A DNA stretch of 64,000 nucleotides from Microbacterium sp. Bi121 (GTDB lineage: Bacteria; Actinomycetota; Actinomycetes; Actinomycetales; Microbacteriaceae): assembly GCF_918698005.1 (NCBI RefSeq), contig NZ_CAKKLJ010000006.1, forward strand, positions 1 through 64,000, given 5' to 3'. Both the position numbers and the translations under genes were made by a program. This document shows, piece after piece, positions 48,783 to 57,469 of the stretch. The notes under the pieces were generated by a model, which saw only the letters and a program-made list of their open reading frames with translations, had not been told where the DNA came from and did not search any database. How positions within the stretch are numbered: the first letter of the stretch is position 1; every line of letters begins with the position of its first letter.

Positions 48783-49722
48783 GACCCAGGAAGCCAGAGT
48801 CGCCGTCTACCTGGACTTCGACAACATCGTCATCTCCTGGTACGACCGGGTCCACGGGCGCAACGCCTACAGCAAAGACCGGCAGCGCATCTCAGACAAC
48901 CCGAACGACCCGGAGGTCGCTGAGCGCCTGAAGGACGCGATGATCGAGGTCGGGGCGATCATCGACTACGCCGCATCGTTCGGCACGCTCGTCCTCACCC
49001 GCGCTTACGCCGATTGGTCCTCCCCGGTGAATGCCGAGTACCGCACGCAGCTGGTCGCCCGCGCCGTCGACCTCGTACAGCTCTTCCCCGCGGCCGCCTA
49101 CGCCAAGAACGGCGCCGACATCCGGCTCGCCGTGGATGCCGTGGAGGACATGTTCCGCCTGTCCGACCTCACGCATGTCGTGCTCGTCGCCGGAGACAGC
49201 GATTACGTGCCGCTCGCCCAGCGCTGCAAGCGCCTGGGCCGCTACGTGATCGGCGTTGGCGTCGCTGGGTCGACAGCGAAGTCCCTCGCCGCCGCGTGCG
49301 ACGAGTTCGAATCCTACGACTCCCTCCCCGGCGTCACGCGTCCAGTGCAGAAGAAGCCTGCACCGGTCGCGGCGGCAGAGGCCGAGGAGGACACCCCGGC
49401 GAAGACCAGGGCAGCCACGCGGAGCCGCGCGAAGAAGAAGCCGGCCGAGCCGGAGCCGGATGCGGAGGCCTCGCAGCTCAGCGACCAGGACGAAGCGACA
49501 GCACTCCTCCAGCGGGCGCTGCGTCTGGGCCACGACAAGGCAGATGCCGACGAGTGGCTGCACAGTTCGGCCGTGAAGACGCACATGCGCCGCATGGACC
49601 CCTCGTTCAGCGAGAAGGGCCTCGGCTACCGGTCGTTCTCGGACTTCCTGAAGTCGCGGGAGCAGATCACCGAGCTCGAGGAGACGGGGCACGAGCGTCT
49701 GGTCAGGCTCCGCGACCGCTGA
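48775..49722 (+). CDS. NYN-domain ribonuclease-like protein with C-terminal OST-HTH/LOTUS domain
   Basis: A 315-residue protein. The NYN/PIN-like domain (residues about 8-165) keeps the acidic residues AVYLDFDNIVISWYD, GADIRLAVDAVEDM and LVAGDSDYVPLAQRCKRLGR. A Lys/Ala/Glu-rich linker (about 185-235) leads to a LOTUS-like winged helix (SSAVKTHMRRMDPSFSEKGL, then GYRSFSDFLKSR). NYN proteins are nucleases or RNA-binding; LOTUS domains bind RNA. GAGGAG precedes the ATG at about nine bases. Function unproven. Confidence 0.85.
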   Translation: MAETQEARVAVYLDFDNIVISWYDRVHGRNAYSKDRQRISDNPNDPEVAERLKDAMIEVGAIIDYAASFGTLVLTRAYADWSSPVNAEYRTQLVARAVDLVQLFPAAAYAKNGADIRLAVDAVEDMFRLSDLTHVVLVAGDSDYVPLAQRCKRLGRYVIGVGVAGSTAKSLAAACDEFESYDSLPGVTRPVQKKPAPVAAAEAEEDTPAKTRAATRSRAKKKPAEPEPDAEASQLSDQDEATALLQRALRLGHDKADADEWLHSSAVKTHMRRMDPSFSEKGLGYRSFSDFLKSREQITELEETGHERLVRLRDR

Positions 49723-50695
49723 TGCTCCCGCGATGGAGGTCGCGCAGCGCCGGCTCCAGCTCGTCGTAGCGGAAGCGGTAACCGGCATCCATCAGCACCT
49801 GCGGGGCCACCCACCGGCTCTTGAGCACGAGCTCAGGCTCGGTGCGCAGCACCCACATCGCAGGCTCCAGCATGAAGCGCCATGCCGGCACGCCGAAGGG
49901 CATCCGCACGATGCGGCGCAGCGTCGCCATGAGGGTGCGGTTGTCGGTCTGCGTCGGGGCTGACAGATTCACCGGACCGCGGAGCGCCGGGGTGTCGCGG
50001 ATGAACCGGATGCCGCCCACGAGGTCGTCGATGTGGATCCAGCTGAACTTCTGCCGCCCCTTCGAGCGCACGCCGAGCGGGCTGCGCGGCTCGGTCGGAT
50101 GCGGGCCGATGCCCCGGTAGCGTCGATGCGGGAACCACCATCCGTCGATCTGCGGTCCGCCGAGCCCGAATCGTGCGAGCCGGAAGAGCATGGTCGTCGC
50201 CGGGCCGTCACCCAGCACGATCGTGATGCGCAGTGCCACTCGACGCGTGCCGGGAAGCTCGGCACGGAAGAACTCCTCCTCCCACGCCAGGGCGACGTCA
50301 GGAGAGAAACCGGTGTCGTACTCGGTGTCAGCCTCTGTCTGCGGGCGATCGAGCGCATACCGGTACACGGTGGCGCTGCTGGAGTTCATCCACAGAGCCG
50401 GCGGGTTCTCGGACTGTGCGATTGCGTCGCTGAGCAGCCTGGTCGTGTCGATCCGTGAACGCAGGATCTCGTCGCGGTTCGCGGAGGTGAAGCGACTGTT
50501 GACGATCTTCCCCGCGAGCCCGATGATGAGATCGGCACCGTCGACGACGCGCAGAACGGACACCGGGTCGTCCCACCGTGCGTCGGGTCCGGACCGGCCG
50601 ATGATGCTGACCTCGTACCCATCGGCTTCGAGTGCTGACCTGAGCGCCGTGCCGAGGAAACCTGATCCGCCGCCAAGCACGGCCCGTTTCGGCAT
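49703..50695 (-). CDS. TIGR01777-type NAD-dependent epimerase
   Basis: A 330-residue extended SDR protein. The N terminus AVLGGGSGFLGTALRSAL holds the GxxGxxG cofactor site; MNSSSATVYRYALDRPQTE contains the Ser/Thr and Tyr region; the C-terminal DUF1731-like end (FGVPAWRFMLEPAM, VLKSRWVAPQVLMDAGYRF) is characteristic. Substrate unknown. Converges on the NYN gene with a 20-base overlap of coding ends. Confidence 0.88.
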   Translation of the reverse strand: MPKRAVLGGGSGFLGTALRSALEADGYEVSIIGRSGPDARWDDPVSVLRVVDGADLIIGLAGKIVNSRFTSANRDEILRSRIDTTRLLSDAIAQSENPPALWMNSSSATVYRYALDRPQTEADTEYDTGFSPDVALAWEEEFFRAELPGTRRVALRITIVLGDGPATTMLFRLARFGLGGPQIDGWWFPHRRYRGIGPHPTEPRSPLGVRSKGRQKFSWIHIDDLVGGIRFIRDTPALRGPVNLSAPTQTDNRTLMATLRRIVRMPFGVPAWRFMLEPAMWVLRTEPELVLKSRWVAPQVLMDAGYRFRYDELEPALRDLHRGSISGRGA

Positions 50696-50697
50696 CG

Positions 50698-51072
50698 TCA
50701 GGAGGTCTCACCGTCCGTGAGCTTGCGCTTGGCGATCTCCTCGCGCAGCCGCCACTCCTCGATCTCGCGATCGAGGTCGGCGATCTGCTGTTCCGTCGTT
50801 CGGACATCAGCCGAAGCCGTGTACTGCGGAGCGGCCGCTGCCGGGGCGCTCGGACGGGCCTCACGGCGCGGCATCCGCGGTAGGGAGACGCCGCCGTCGC
50901 CGTACTCGCGACCGAGCAGGAACCACAGGATGCTTCCGACCAGCGGGAGCACCACGACGAGGATGATCCACACCATCCTCGGCAGGTGCTTCACCTGGGA
51001 CTCGTCGCGCGTGATGACATCGATCAGCGCGCCGATCATCAGCGCGATGATGAGGATGGAGACGAACGGCAT
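50698..51072 (-). CDS. Small membrane protein with PLDc_N-like domain
   Basis: A 124-residue protein with two membrane helices (residues about 3-17 and 32-50), the second ending in the family motif GSILWFLLGREY, then a Pro/Ala-rich cytoplasmic linker and a charged helix (TTEQQIADLDREIEEWRLREEIAKR in parts) that may form a coiled coil. PLDc_N domains occur at cardiolipin-synthase N termini and in many free-standing actinobacterial proteins of unknown function. The ATG is six bases after TACTCT. Confidence 0.85.
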   Translation of the reverse strand: MPFVSILIIALMIGALIDVITRDESQVKHLPRMVWIILVVVLPLVGSILWFLLGREYGDGGVSLPRMPRREARPSAPAAAAPQYTASADVRTTEQQIADLDREIEEWRLREEIAKRKLTDGETS

Positions 51073-51078
51073 GCCTTC

Positions 51079-51084
51079 AGAGTA
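51079..51084 (-). promoter_or_regulatory. -10 element of the PLDc_N gene (leaderless type)
   Basis: Minus-strand TACTCT, six bases before ATG 51072. Confidence 0.45.
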
Positions 51085-51096
51085 GACGACGACTGA

Positions 51097-51102
51097 TTGA
51101 AT
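51097..51102 (+). promoter_or_regulatory. -10 element of the acetyltransferase gene (leaderless type)
   Basis: TTGAAT, six bases before GTG 51109. Confidence 0.4.
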
Positions 51103-51108
51103 GGGCAG

Positions 51109-51711
51109 GTGGCATTTCTGACCCCTCCCGCACCTGTCGTCCTCACCGGTTCCCTCGTCGAGTTGCGCCCGCTGGATCGCTCGCATGTCGACGGTCTCGT
51201 GGATGCCGTGCGCGAGGGCGACCTGTGGCAGACGGCCTGGTACACGTCCGTACCGGCGCCCGACGGCGTCGCGGACGAGATCGAGCGACGCCTCGGCCTC
51301 AGGGATGCGGGCGAGATGGTGCCGTTCACGGCGTTCGATGCGGCCGGTCGCGCGATCGGAATGACGACGTTCTACGACCTCGACGCCTCCGTTCCTCGGC
51401 TGCACATCGGGTACACGTGGAATCGTCCCTCAGCGCACGGCACCGGCACGAACGCGGAATCGAAGCTGCTGCTCATGCAGCACGCGTTCGAGACACTCGG
51501 CGTCTACCGGGTGGGGCTCACGACGCAGTGGGTGAACTTCCAGTCGCGCGCGGCGATCGAACGACTCGGCGCCAAACAGGACGGTGTCATGCGGGCGATC
51601 TCGCGCTACCGGAACGGAGCGCTCCGCGACAGCGTCGAGTACTCCGTGATCGAGCCGGAGTGGCCGGCGGTGAAGGCGAACCTGGAGGCTCGGCTCGCCA
51701 AGCGCCGCTGA
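51109..51711 (+). CDS. GNAT-family N-acetyltransferase (RimJ/RimL-like)
   Basis: A 200-residue acetyltransferase. LTGSLVELRPLDRSHVDGL is the usual start; HIGYTWNRPSAHGTGTNAESKLLLMQHAFE carries the acetyl-CoA region (about residues 105-135), and VGLTTQWVNFQSRAAIERLGAKQDGVMR is the conserved end of the fold. It most resembles RimJ/RimL-type enzymes that acetylate protein N termini or small amines. GTG 51109 was chosen; a TTG 12 bases upstream is in frame but has no support. Confidence 0.87.
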   Translation: MAFLTPPAPVVLTGSLVELRPLDRSHVDGLVDAVREGDLWQTAWYTSVPAPDGVADEIERRLGLRDAGEMVPFTAFDAAGRAIGMTTFYDLDASVPRLHIGYTWNRPSAHGTGTNAESKLLLMQHAFETLGVYRVGLTTQWVNFQSRAAIERLGAKQDGVMRAISRYRNGALRDSVEYSVIEPEWPAVKANLEARLAKRR

Positions 51712-51744
51712 TCGCCGGCCGCTCGCTCGCCCAGGCCAGGCGGG

Positions 51745-52674
51745 TCAGGGCAGCAAGTGCCCGGCCGCCCGGAAGAGTTCGTACCACTCCGGGCGGGTGA
51801 GGGTGATGTCGGCGCCGGCGGCCGCATCGCTCACGCGCTGCGGCGTGGTGGTGCCGAGCACGACCTGCATGTTCGCCGGGTGCCGCGTGATCCAGGCGGT
51901 CGCGATGCCGATCGGTGTCACGTCGTACTCGGCCGCGAGCCGATCGATGACGGCGTTGAGTTCGGGGTAGTCGGGATTGCCGAGGAACACCCCGCTGAAG
52001 AATCCGGCCTGGAACGGCGACCAGGCCTGGATCGTGATGCCGTTCATCCGGCAGTACTCCACGATCCCTCCGCCGTCGCGGACGACGCTCTGCTCTTCGC
52101 CCAGCATGTTCATGGCGATGGGCTGGGTGATGATCGGCGCGTGGGTGATCGACAGCTGGACCTGGTTGGCGACGAGCGGCTGCTGCACAGCGGTGCGCAG
52201 CAGGTCGATCTGCCGCGGCGTGTGGTTGGAGACGCCGAACGCGCGAACCTTGCCTGATTCGGCGAGCTCGTCGAACGCGCGTGCGACCTCATCGGGCTCG
52301 ACCAGAGCGTCGGGTCGGTGGAGCAGAAGCACGTCGATGTAGTCGGTGCCGAGCGCCCGCAACGACCCGTCGACCTGCCTGACGATGTGCTCGTACGAGA
52401 AGTCGAACATCCCCGCGTCCGGTACGATCCCGCATTTGGTCTGCAGCGTGATCTCGGCGCGCTCGGCGGCGCTCAGGCGCAGCGCGTCTCCGAAGCGCTG
52501 CTCGCAGAAGTGCATGCTGCCGCCGTAGATATCGGCGTGATCGAAGAAGTCGATCCCGGCATCACGAGCAGTGCGGTAGAGATCGCGGATCTGCGTATCG
52601 TCCTTGTCGTTGATGCGCATCATCCCCGCGATGATCGCGGGCGCGGCGGCTGAGCCGAACGGTACGGACTTCAT
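51745..52674 (-). CDS. Aldo/keto reductase, YdhF-like
   Basis: A 309-residue reductase of the AKR group represented by E. coli YdhF. Visible are GMMRIND, FFDHADIYGGSMHFCEQRFG (Asp and Tyr), LQTKCGI (Lys), DVLLLHRPD (His) and the end MQVVLGTTTPQRVSDAA. Its ATG shares one base with the stop of the small membrane-protein gene, so they are coupled. Third aldo/keto reductase of the window, each from a different subgroup. Confidence 0.9.
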   Translation of the reverse strand: MKSVPFGSAAAPAIIAGMMRINDKDDTQIRDLYRTARDAGIDFFDHADIYGGSMHFCEQRFGDALRLSAAERAEITLQTKCGIVPDAGMFDFSYEHIVRQVDGSLRALGTDYIDVLLLHRPDALVEPDEVARAFDELAESGKVRAFGVSNHTPRQIDLLRTAVQQPLVANQVQLSITHAPIITQPIAMNMLGEEQSVVRDGGGIVEYCRMNGITIQAWSPFQAGFFSGVFLGNPDYPELNAVIDRLAAEYDVTPIGIATAWITRHPANMQVVLGTTTPQRVSDAAAGADITLTRPEWYELFRAAGHLLP

Positions 52675-52886
52675 CAGTTGGCCGCGGGGCCGCCGTCCCA
52701 GTTGTTCGAGCGGCGGGTGGCGCCGCTGCGACCCTCGCGCATCATCCAGGCCAGCGACAGGCATACGAGCGCGAGACCGACGCAGAACGTGATCGCCTGG
52801 AAGTCCATGGGCAGACCGTGCGCGATGCCCATCACCCAGATCCCGCCGATGAACATGACCAAGAAAACGATGAAGCTGAGAATCAC
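52674..52886 (-). CDS. Small two-helix membrane protein
   Basis: A 70-residue hypothetical protein with hydrophobic segments at residues about 2-20 (ILSFIVFLVMFIGGIWVMG) and 27-46 (ITFCVGLALVCLSLAWMM), and an Arg/Asn-rich tail. The GTG start has AGGAGG five bases upstream, which argues for real translation; an earlier in-frame reading has none. It is coupled to the YdhF-like reductase. Function unknown. Confidence 0.75.
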   Translation of the reverse strand: MILSFIVFLVMFIGGIWVMGIAHGLPMDFQAITFCVGLALVCLSLAWMMREGRSGATRRSNNWDGGPAAN

Positions 52887-52979
52887 GGCTGCCTCCTGTT
52901 GTGAATGCTCATTCCAGGATAGTCGGCGCTCCGCTCCCCCGTTCACCGGCGCCGTCGACGACGAGGTTCGGACGACTGC

Positions 52980-53132
52980 TCAGCCGCCGGACGGATTCTC
53001 CAGCGGCTTGCCCTCGTCGTCGGTGGTCTCGTCCTCGAGGATCTGATCCGTATCGTCGGGCGCACCACCGGACGCTGTGTCTGCCTGCTCGTCGGGACCG
53101 GGGGTACCGTGCGTGTTCTGCGGATCGCTCAT
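52980..53132 (-). CDS. Small acidic protein, hypothetical (50 residues)
   Basis: Reads MSDPQNTHGTPGPDEQADTA, then an Asp/Glu/Thr-rich run to EDETTDDEGKPLENPSGG. There are 15 acidic residues and one Lys, no Cys and no hydrophobic core, so it is probably disordered. GAGGAG five bases before the ATG supports translation. It sits alone between the 70-residue membrane protein and nrdF. Similar short acidic proteins are widespread in Microbacteriaceae-like genomes as hypothetical genes (general impression, not checked). Confidence 0.65.
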   Translation of the reverse strand: MSDPQNTHGTPGPDEQADTASGGAPDDTDQILEDETTDDEGKPLENPSGG

Positions 53133-53243
53133 CACATCTCCTCTTGTCGTTCTGTCGAACGTACGTGAAGCTCAGAGGCGATATGAGGGGGTTGACCTGC
53201 GCCCGGCCGACGTGGACACTGCCGCCGATGTCGTCTTCGTGAC

Positions 53244-54248
<1,005 letters not shown>

Positions 54249-54256
54249 TCAGCGCA

Positions 54257-56431
54257 TCAGAGCATGCAGCTGACGCACTCATCCATCGACGTGCCCTCAA
54301 GGGCGAGCTGGCGCAGACGGATGTAGTAGATCGTCTTGATTCCCTTGCGCCATGCGTAGATCTGCGCCTTGTTGATGTCGCGCGTGGTGGCGGTGTCCTT
54401 GAAGAACAGCGTCAGCGACAGGCCCTGGTCGACGTGCTGCGTCGCCGCGGCGTACGTGTCGATGACCTTCTCGTAGCCGATCTCGTACGCGTCCTGGTAG
54501 TACTCCAGGTTGTCGTTCGTCATGAACGGCGCCGGGTAGTACACGCGGCCGAGCTTGCCTTCCTTGCGGATCTCGACCTTCGATGCGATCGGGTGGATCG
54601 ACGACGTCGAGTTGTTGATGTACGAGATCGATCCGGTCGGCGGGACGGCCTGCAGGTTCTGGTTGTAGATGCCGTGCTTCTGGATGCTGTCCTTCAGCTC
54701 GGCCCAGTCGTCCTGCGTGGGGATGTGGTGACCGGCGAAGAGTCCCTTGACCTTCTCGGTCTCGGGCACCCAGGCACGGTCGATGTACTTGTCGAAGAAC
54801 TCTCCGGACGCGTACGTCGACTCCTCGAACCCGTCGAAGGCGACGCCGCGCTCGATCGACAGCTTGTTCGACGCGCGCAGCGCGTGGAACAGAACCGTGT
54901 AGAAGTAGATGTTCGTGAAGTCGATGCCCTCTTCAGAGCCGTAGTGCACGTGCTCGCGCGCCAGGTAGCCGTGCAGGTTCATCTGGCCGAGGCCGATCGC
55001 GTGGGATCGGTCGTTGCCGTCCTCGATCGAGCGCACCGATGAGATGTGGCTCTGGTTGCTGACGGCGGTCAGGCCGCGGATCGCGGTCTCGACCGTGGCA
55101 CCGAGGTCTCCGCCGTCCATCGCGAGTGCGATGTTCATGGAGCCGAGGTTGCAGGAGATGTCCTTGCCGATCGTGTCGTACGAGAGGTCCTCGTTGTACG
55201 TGGTCGGCGTGTTCACCTGCAGGATCTCGCTGCAGAGGTTGGACATGTTGATCCGGCCCTTGATCGGGTTGGCCTTGTTCACCGTGTCCTCGAACATGAT
55301 GTACGGGTAGCCGGACTCGAACTGGATCTCGGCGATCGTCTGGAAGAACTCGCGCGCGTTGATCTTGGTCTTCTTGATCCGCGGGTCGTCGACCATCTCG
55401 CGGTACTTCTCGGTGACGGAGATGTCACCGAACGGCACGCCGTAGACCTTCTCGACGTCGTAGGGCGAGAAGAGGTACATGTCCTCGCCGTTCTTGGCGA
55501 GCTCGAAGGTGATGTCGGGCACGACGACGCCGAGCGACAGGGTCTTGATGCGGATCTTCTCGTCGGCGTTCTCGCGCTTCGTGTCGAGGAAGCGCATGAT
55601 GTCGGGGTGGTGTGCGTTGAGGTAGACCGCGCCGGCGCCCTGACGCGCACCCAGCTGGTTCGCGTAGCTGAAGCTGTCTTCGAGCAGCTTCATGACGGGG
55701 ATGATTCCGCTGGACTGGTTCTCGATCTGCTTGATCGGCGCACCCGACTCACGGATGTTCGACAGCAGCAGTGCCACGCCGCCGCCGCGCTTCGACAGCT
55801 GCAGCGACGAGTTGATGCCGCGCGAGATCGACTCCATGTTGTCTTCGATGCGCAGCAGGAAGCAGCTGACGAGCTCACCGCGCTGCGCCTTGCCGGCGTT
55901 GAGGAACGTCGGCGTCGCCGGCTGGAAGCGGCCCGAGATGATCTCTTCCACGAGGTCGATGGCGACCTGCTCGTCACCGTCGGCGAGGCCGAGAGCGGTC
56001 ATGACGACGCGGTCTTCGAAGCGCTCGAGGTAGCGCTTGCCGTCGAAGGTCTTCAGCGTGTAGCTGGTGTAGTACTTGAACGCGCCGAGGAACGTCTCGA
56101 AGCGGAACTTCTTCGAGTAGGCGAGGTCGTTGAGCTTCTGGATGAACTCGAGCGAGTACTTCTCGATGAGCTCGCCCTCGTAGTACTCCTTCTCGACCAG
56201 GTAGTCGAGGCGCTCCTTGAGGGAGTGGAAGAACACGGTGTTCTGGTTGACGTGCTGCAGGAAGTACTCGCGTGCGGCGCGCTTGTCGGCGTCGAACTGG
56301 ATCTTGCCGTTCGCGTCGTACAGGTTGAGCATCGCGTTGAGCGCGTGATAGTCGAGCCCCTCGTACGCGGGGTTGACCTTGAACGCCACCTGCTCGGTCA
56401 CTGCCTGCTCTTCAACTGCAATGTCCACCAT
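54257..56431 (-). CDS. nrdE: Class Ib ribonucleotide reductase, alpha subunit
   Basis: A 724-residue catalytic subunit reducing ribonucleoside diphosphates. Active-site parts include [15 protein letters not shown] (first redox Cys), [21 protein letters not shown] (radical Cys and Glu), and the C-terminal pair MDECVSCML that takes electrons from NrdH. The N-terminal ATP cone of class Ia is absent, as expected for class Ib. The ATG lies inside the nrdI 3' end (34-base overlap). Confidence 0.96.
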   Translation of the reverse strand: MVDIAVEEQAVTEQVAFKVNPAYEGLDYHALNAMLNLYDANGKIQFDADKRAAREYFLQHVNQNTVFFHSLKERLDYLVEKEYYEGELIEKYSLEFIQKLNDLAYSKKFRFETFLGAFKYYTSYTLKTFDGKRYLERFEDRVVMTALGLADGDEQVAIDLVEEIISGRFQPATPTFLNAGKAQRGELVSCFLLRIEDNMESISRGINSSLQLSKRGGGVALLLSNIRESGAPIKQIENQSSGIIPVMKLLEDSFSYANQLGARQGAGAVYLNAHHPDIMRFLDTKRENADEKIRIKTLSLGVVVPDITFELAKNGEDMYLFSPYDVEKVYGVPFGDISVTEKYREMVDDPRIKKTKINAREFFQTIAEIQFESGYPYIMFEDTVNKANPIKGRINMSNLCSEILQVNTPTTYNEDLSYDTIGKDISCNLGSMNIALAMDGGDLGATVETAIRGLTAVSNQSHISSVRSIEDGNDRSHAIGLGQMNLHGYLAREHVHYGSEEGIDFTNIYFYTVLFHALRASNKLSIERGVAFDGFEESTYASGEFFDKYIDRAWVPETEKVKGLFAGHHIPTQDDWAELKDSIQKHGIYNQNLQAVPPTGSISYINNSTSSIHPIASKVEIRKEGKLGRVYYPAPFMTNDNLEYYQDAYEIGYEKVIDTYAAATQHVDQGLSLTLFFKDTATTRDINKAQIYAWRKGIKTIYYIRLRQLALEGTSMDECVSCML

Positions 56432-56847
56432 CGTTCCAATCCGTCGCTCACGCGATCAACATCGTCTTGCGTGCCGAATACTTCGAGCCGGTACAAGTGC
56501 GGCACATGACACTTGCGGCTGATGATGTCGCCGGCGACGCAGAACGCGTCGCCGAAGTTGGTGTTTCCTGCGGAGATCACTCCCCTGATGTGACGCCGGT
56601 TGCGCTCGTCGTTGAGGAACCGGATCACCTGCTTGGGAACGGCCCCCTTCTCCTCTCCCCTGCCCTGGCCACCGCCATAGGTAGGGGTGACGAGGACGAA
56701 GGGCTCATCGATGACCAGCGGCTCCTCCCCGCGATAGAGCGGGATGCGGCGAGCCGGCAGGCCGAGCTTCTCGATGAATCTGGCTGTGTTGCCCGAGGTG
56801 CTGGAGAAGTAGACCAGGAGCGGCGCAGCAGTCGCGACGGCGCTCAT
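56398..56847 (-). CDS. nrdI: NrdI flavodoxin-like activator of NrdF
   Basis: A 149-residue flavodoxin-like protein that supplies oxidant for the NrdF manganese cofactor. [16 protein letters not shown] is the FMN phosphate loop; LVTPTYGGG...[34 protein letters not shown] (in parts) gives the 50s-loop and SAGN region. Nine bases downstream of nrdH. Confidence 0.95.
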   Translation of the reverse strand: MSAVATAAPLLVYFSSTSGNTARFIEKLGLPARRIPLYRGEEPLVIDEPFVLVTPTYGGGQGRGEEKGAVPKQVIRFLNDERNRRHIRGVISAGNTNFGDAFCVAGDIISRKCHVPHLYRLEVFGTQDDVDRVSDGLERWWTLQLKSRQ

Positions 56848-56856
56848 CGTGACGTC

Positions 56857-57090
56857 TCAGGCCAGACGGGCTGCGAGCTCGTCGATCTTGTCGGGACGGA
56901 AGCCCGACCAGTGGCCCTCGTCGGTGACGACGACGGGCGCCTGCATGTAGCCGAGCGCCTTGACCTGCTCGAGCGCCGCGGCGTCCTCAGAGAGGTCGTG
57001 GATCTCGTATTCGATGCCCTTCGCATCGAGCGCGCGATAGGTCGCATTGCACTGCACGCACGAAGGCTTGGTGTAGACCGTGATCGACAT
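56857..57090 (-). CDS. nrdH: NrdH redoxin
   Basis: A 77-residue glutaredoxin-like, thioredoxin-reduced electron donor to NrdE. The redox site is KPSCVQCNATY (CVQC) and the end has WSGFRPDKIDEL, the NrdH signature. Two ATGs are possible; the second (57090) has GAGGGG seven bases upstream, while the first (57096) is only one base from it. First gene of the operon. Confidence 0.95.
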   Translation of the reverse strand: MSITVYTKPSCVQCNATYRALDAKGIEYEIHDLSEDAAALEQVKALGYMQAPVVVTDEGHWSGFRPDKIDELAARLA

Positions 57091-57141
57091 ATTCATTCCC
57101 CTCAGATCCAAGTTTCCGACAGACCCCCCGTCGGGATCTCA

Positions 57142-57157
57142 ATACTACATATGGGTA
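57142..57157 (-). promoter_or_regulatory. NrdR-like box 1
   Basis: ATACTACATATGGGTA matches ACACWATATATWGTGT at 10 of 16 positions. Its start is 32 bases from that of box 2, about three helical turns, the usual NrdR arrangement. Confidence 0.55.
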
Positions 57158-57173
57158 CGGACATTAGGAGTGA

Positions 57174-57189
57174 CCACAAGGGATAGTAG
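57174..57189 (-). promoter_or_regulatory. NrdR-like box 2
   Basis: Minus-strand CTACTATCCCTTGTGG matches the NrdR consensus at 11 of 16 positions. The nrd promoter most likely lies between or over the two boxes. Confidence 0.55.
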
Positions 57190-57203
57190 TTACATCCGTG
57201 TAG

Positions 57204-57380
57204 TTTTCCACCGTTCTCCACTGGATACAACACAGGTTGTCCACCATTTCATCCACAGTCCCGAGGTCGGTTTCGAGCCTCGAGAAGCGCGTGATCTCGC
57301 GGTTCTCAGGAGCCGTTCAGAAATCCATCCACAGATTGGACGCTACGCCGGGGCTCGGACATCCGAATTCCTGTGGAAAC
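57204..57380. promoter_or_regulatory. Cluster of DnaA-box-like 9-mers upstream of nrdHIEF
   Basis: TTTTCCACC (57204), TTCTCCACT (57214), TTGTCCACC (57237), TCATCCACA (57249), CCATCCACA (57325) and, on the other strand, GTTTCCACA (57380-57372). Each is one to three bases from TTGTCCACA/TTATCCACA. Four lie within 54 bases. Confidence 0.45.
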
Positions 57381-57457
57381 TGCTGCTCGGCGTGTCGCGG
57401 GCGTGTCGCGCGGGAGACGCGCGACGGACGCGCGTGCGCACGACGATCGACGCCCAC

Positions 57458-57463
57458 TAGCGT
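57458..57463 (+). promoter_or_regulatory. -10 element of the MFS gene (leaderless type)
   Basis: TAGCGT, six bases before GTG 57470. Confidence 0.5.
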
Positions 57464-57469
57464 TGTCTC

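Larger units (their letters stand above)
57091..57469. other. 379-base non-coding region between nrdH and the MFS gene
   Basis: The only long gene-free gap. It holds the nrdH leader and promoter, two NrdR-like boxes, a cluster of six DnaA-box-like 9-mers, and the leaderless -10 of the MFS gene. No convincing small gene or RNA was found. Confidence 0.7.

Noticed and set aside
53149..53162. CGTTCTGTCGAACG as a second SOS box
   Set aside because: The arm order is CGTTC...GAACG, the reverse of the LexA half-site arrangement CGAAC...GTTCG.
55046..56509. 487-residue plus-strand reading frame opposite nrdE
   Set aside because: Leu/Val/Asp-rich shadow of nrdE with no domain or ribosome site.
57190..57400. 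Chromosomal replication origin
   Set aside because: DnaA-like boxes are present but dnaA, dnaN and other origin genes are not, there is no AT-rich unwinding stretch, and the boxes are imperfect.
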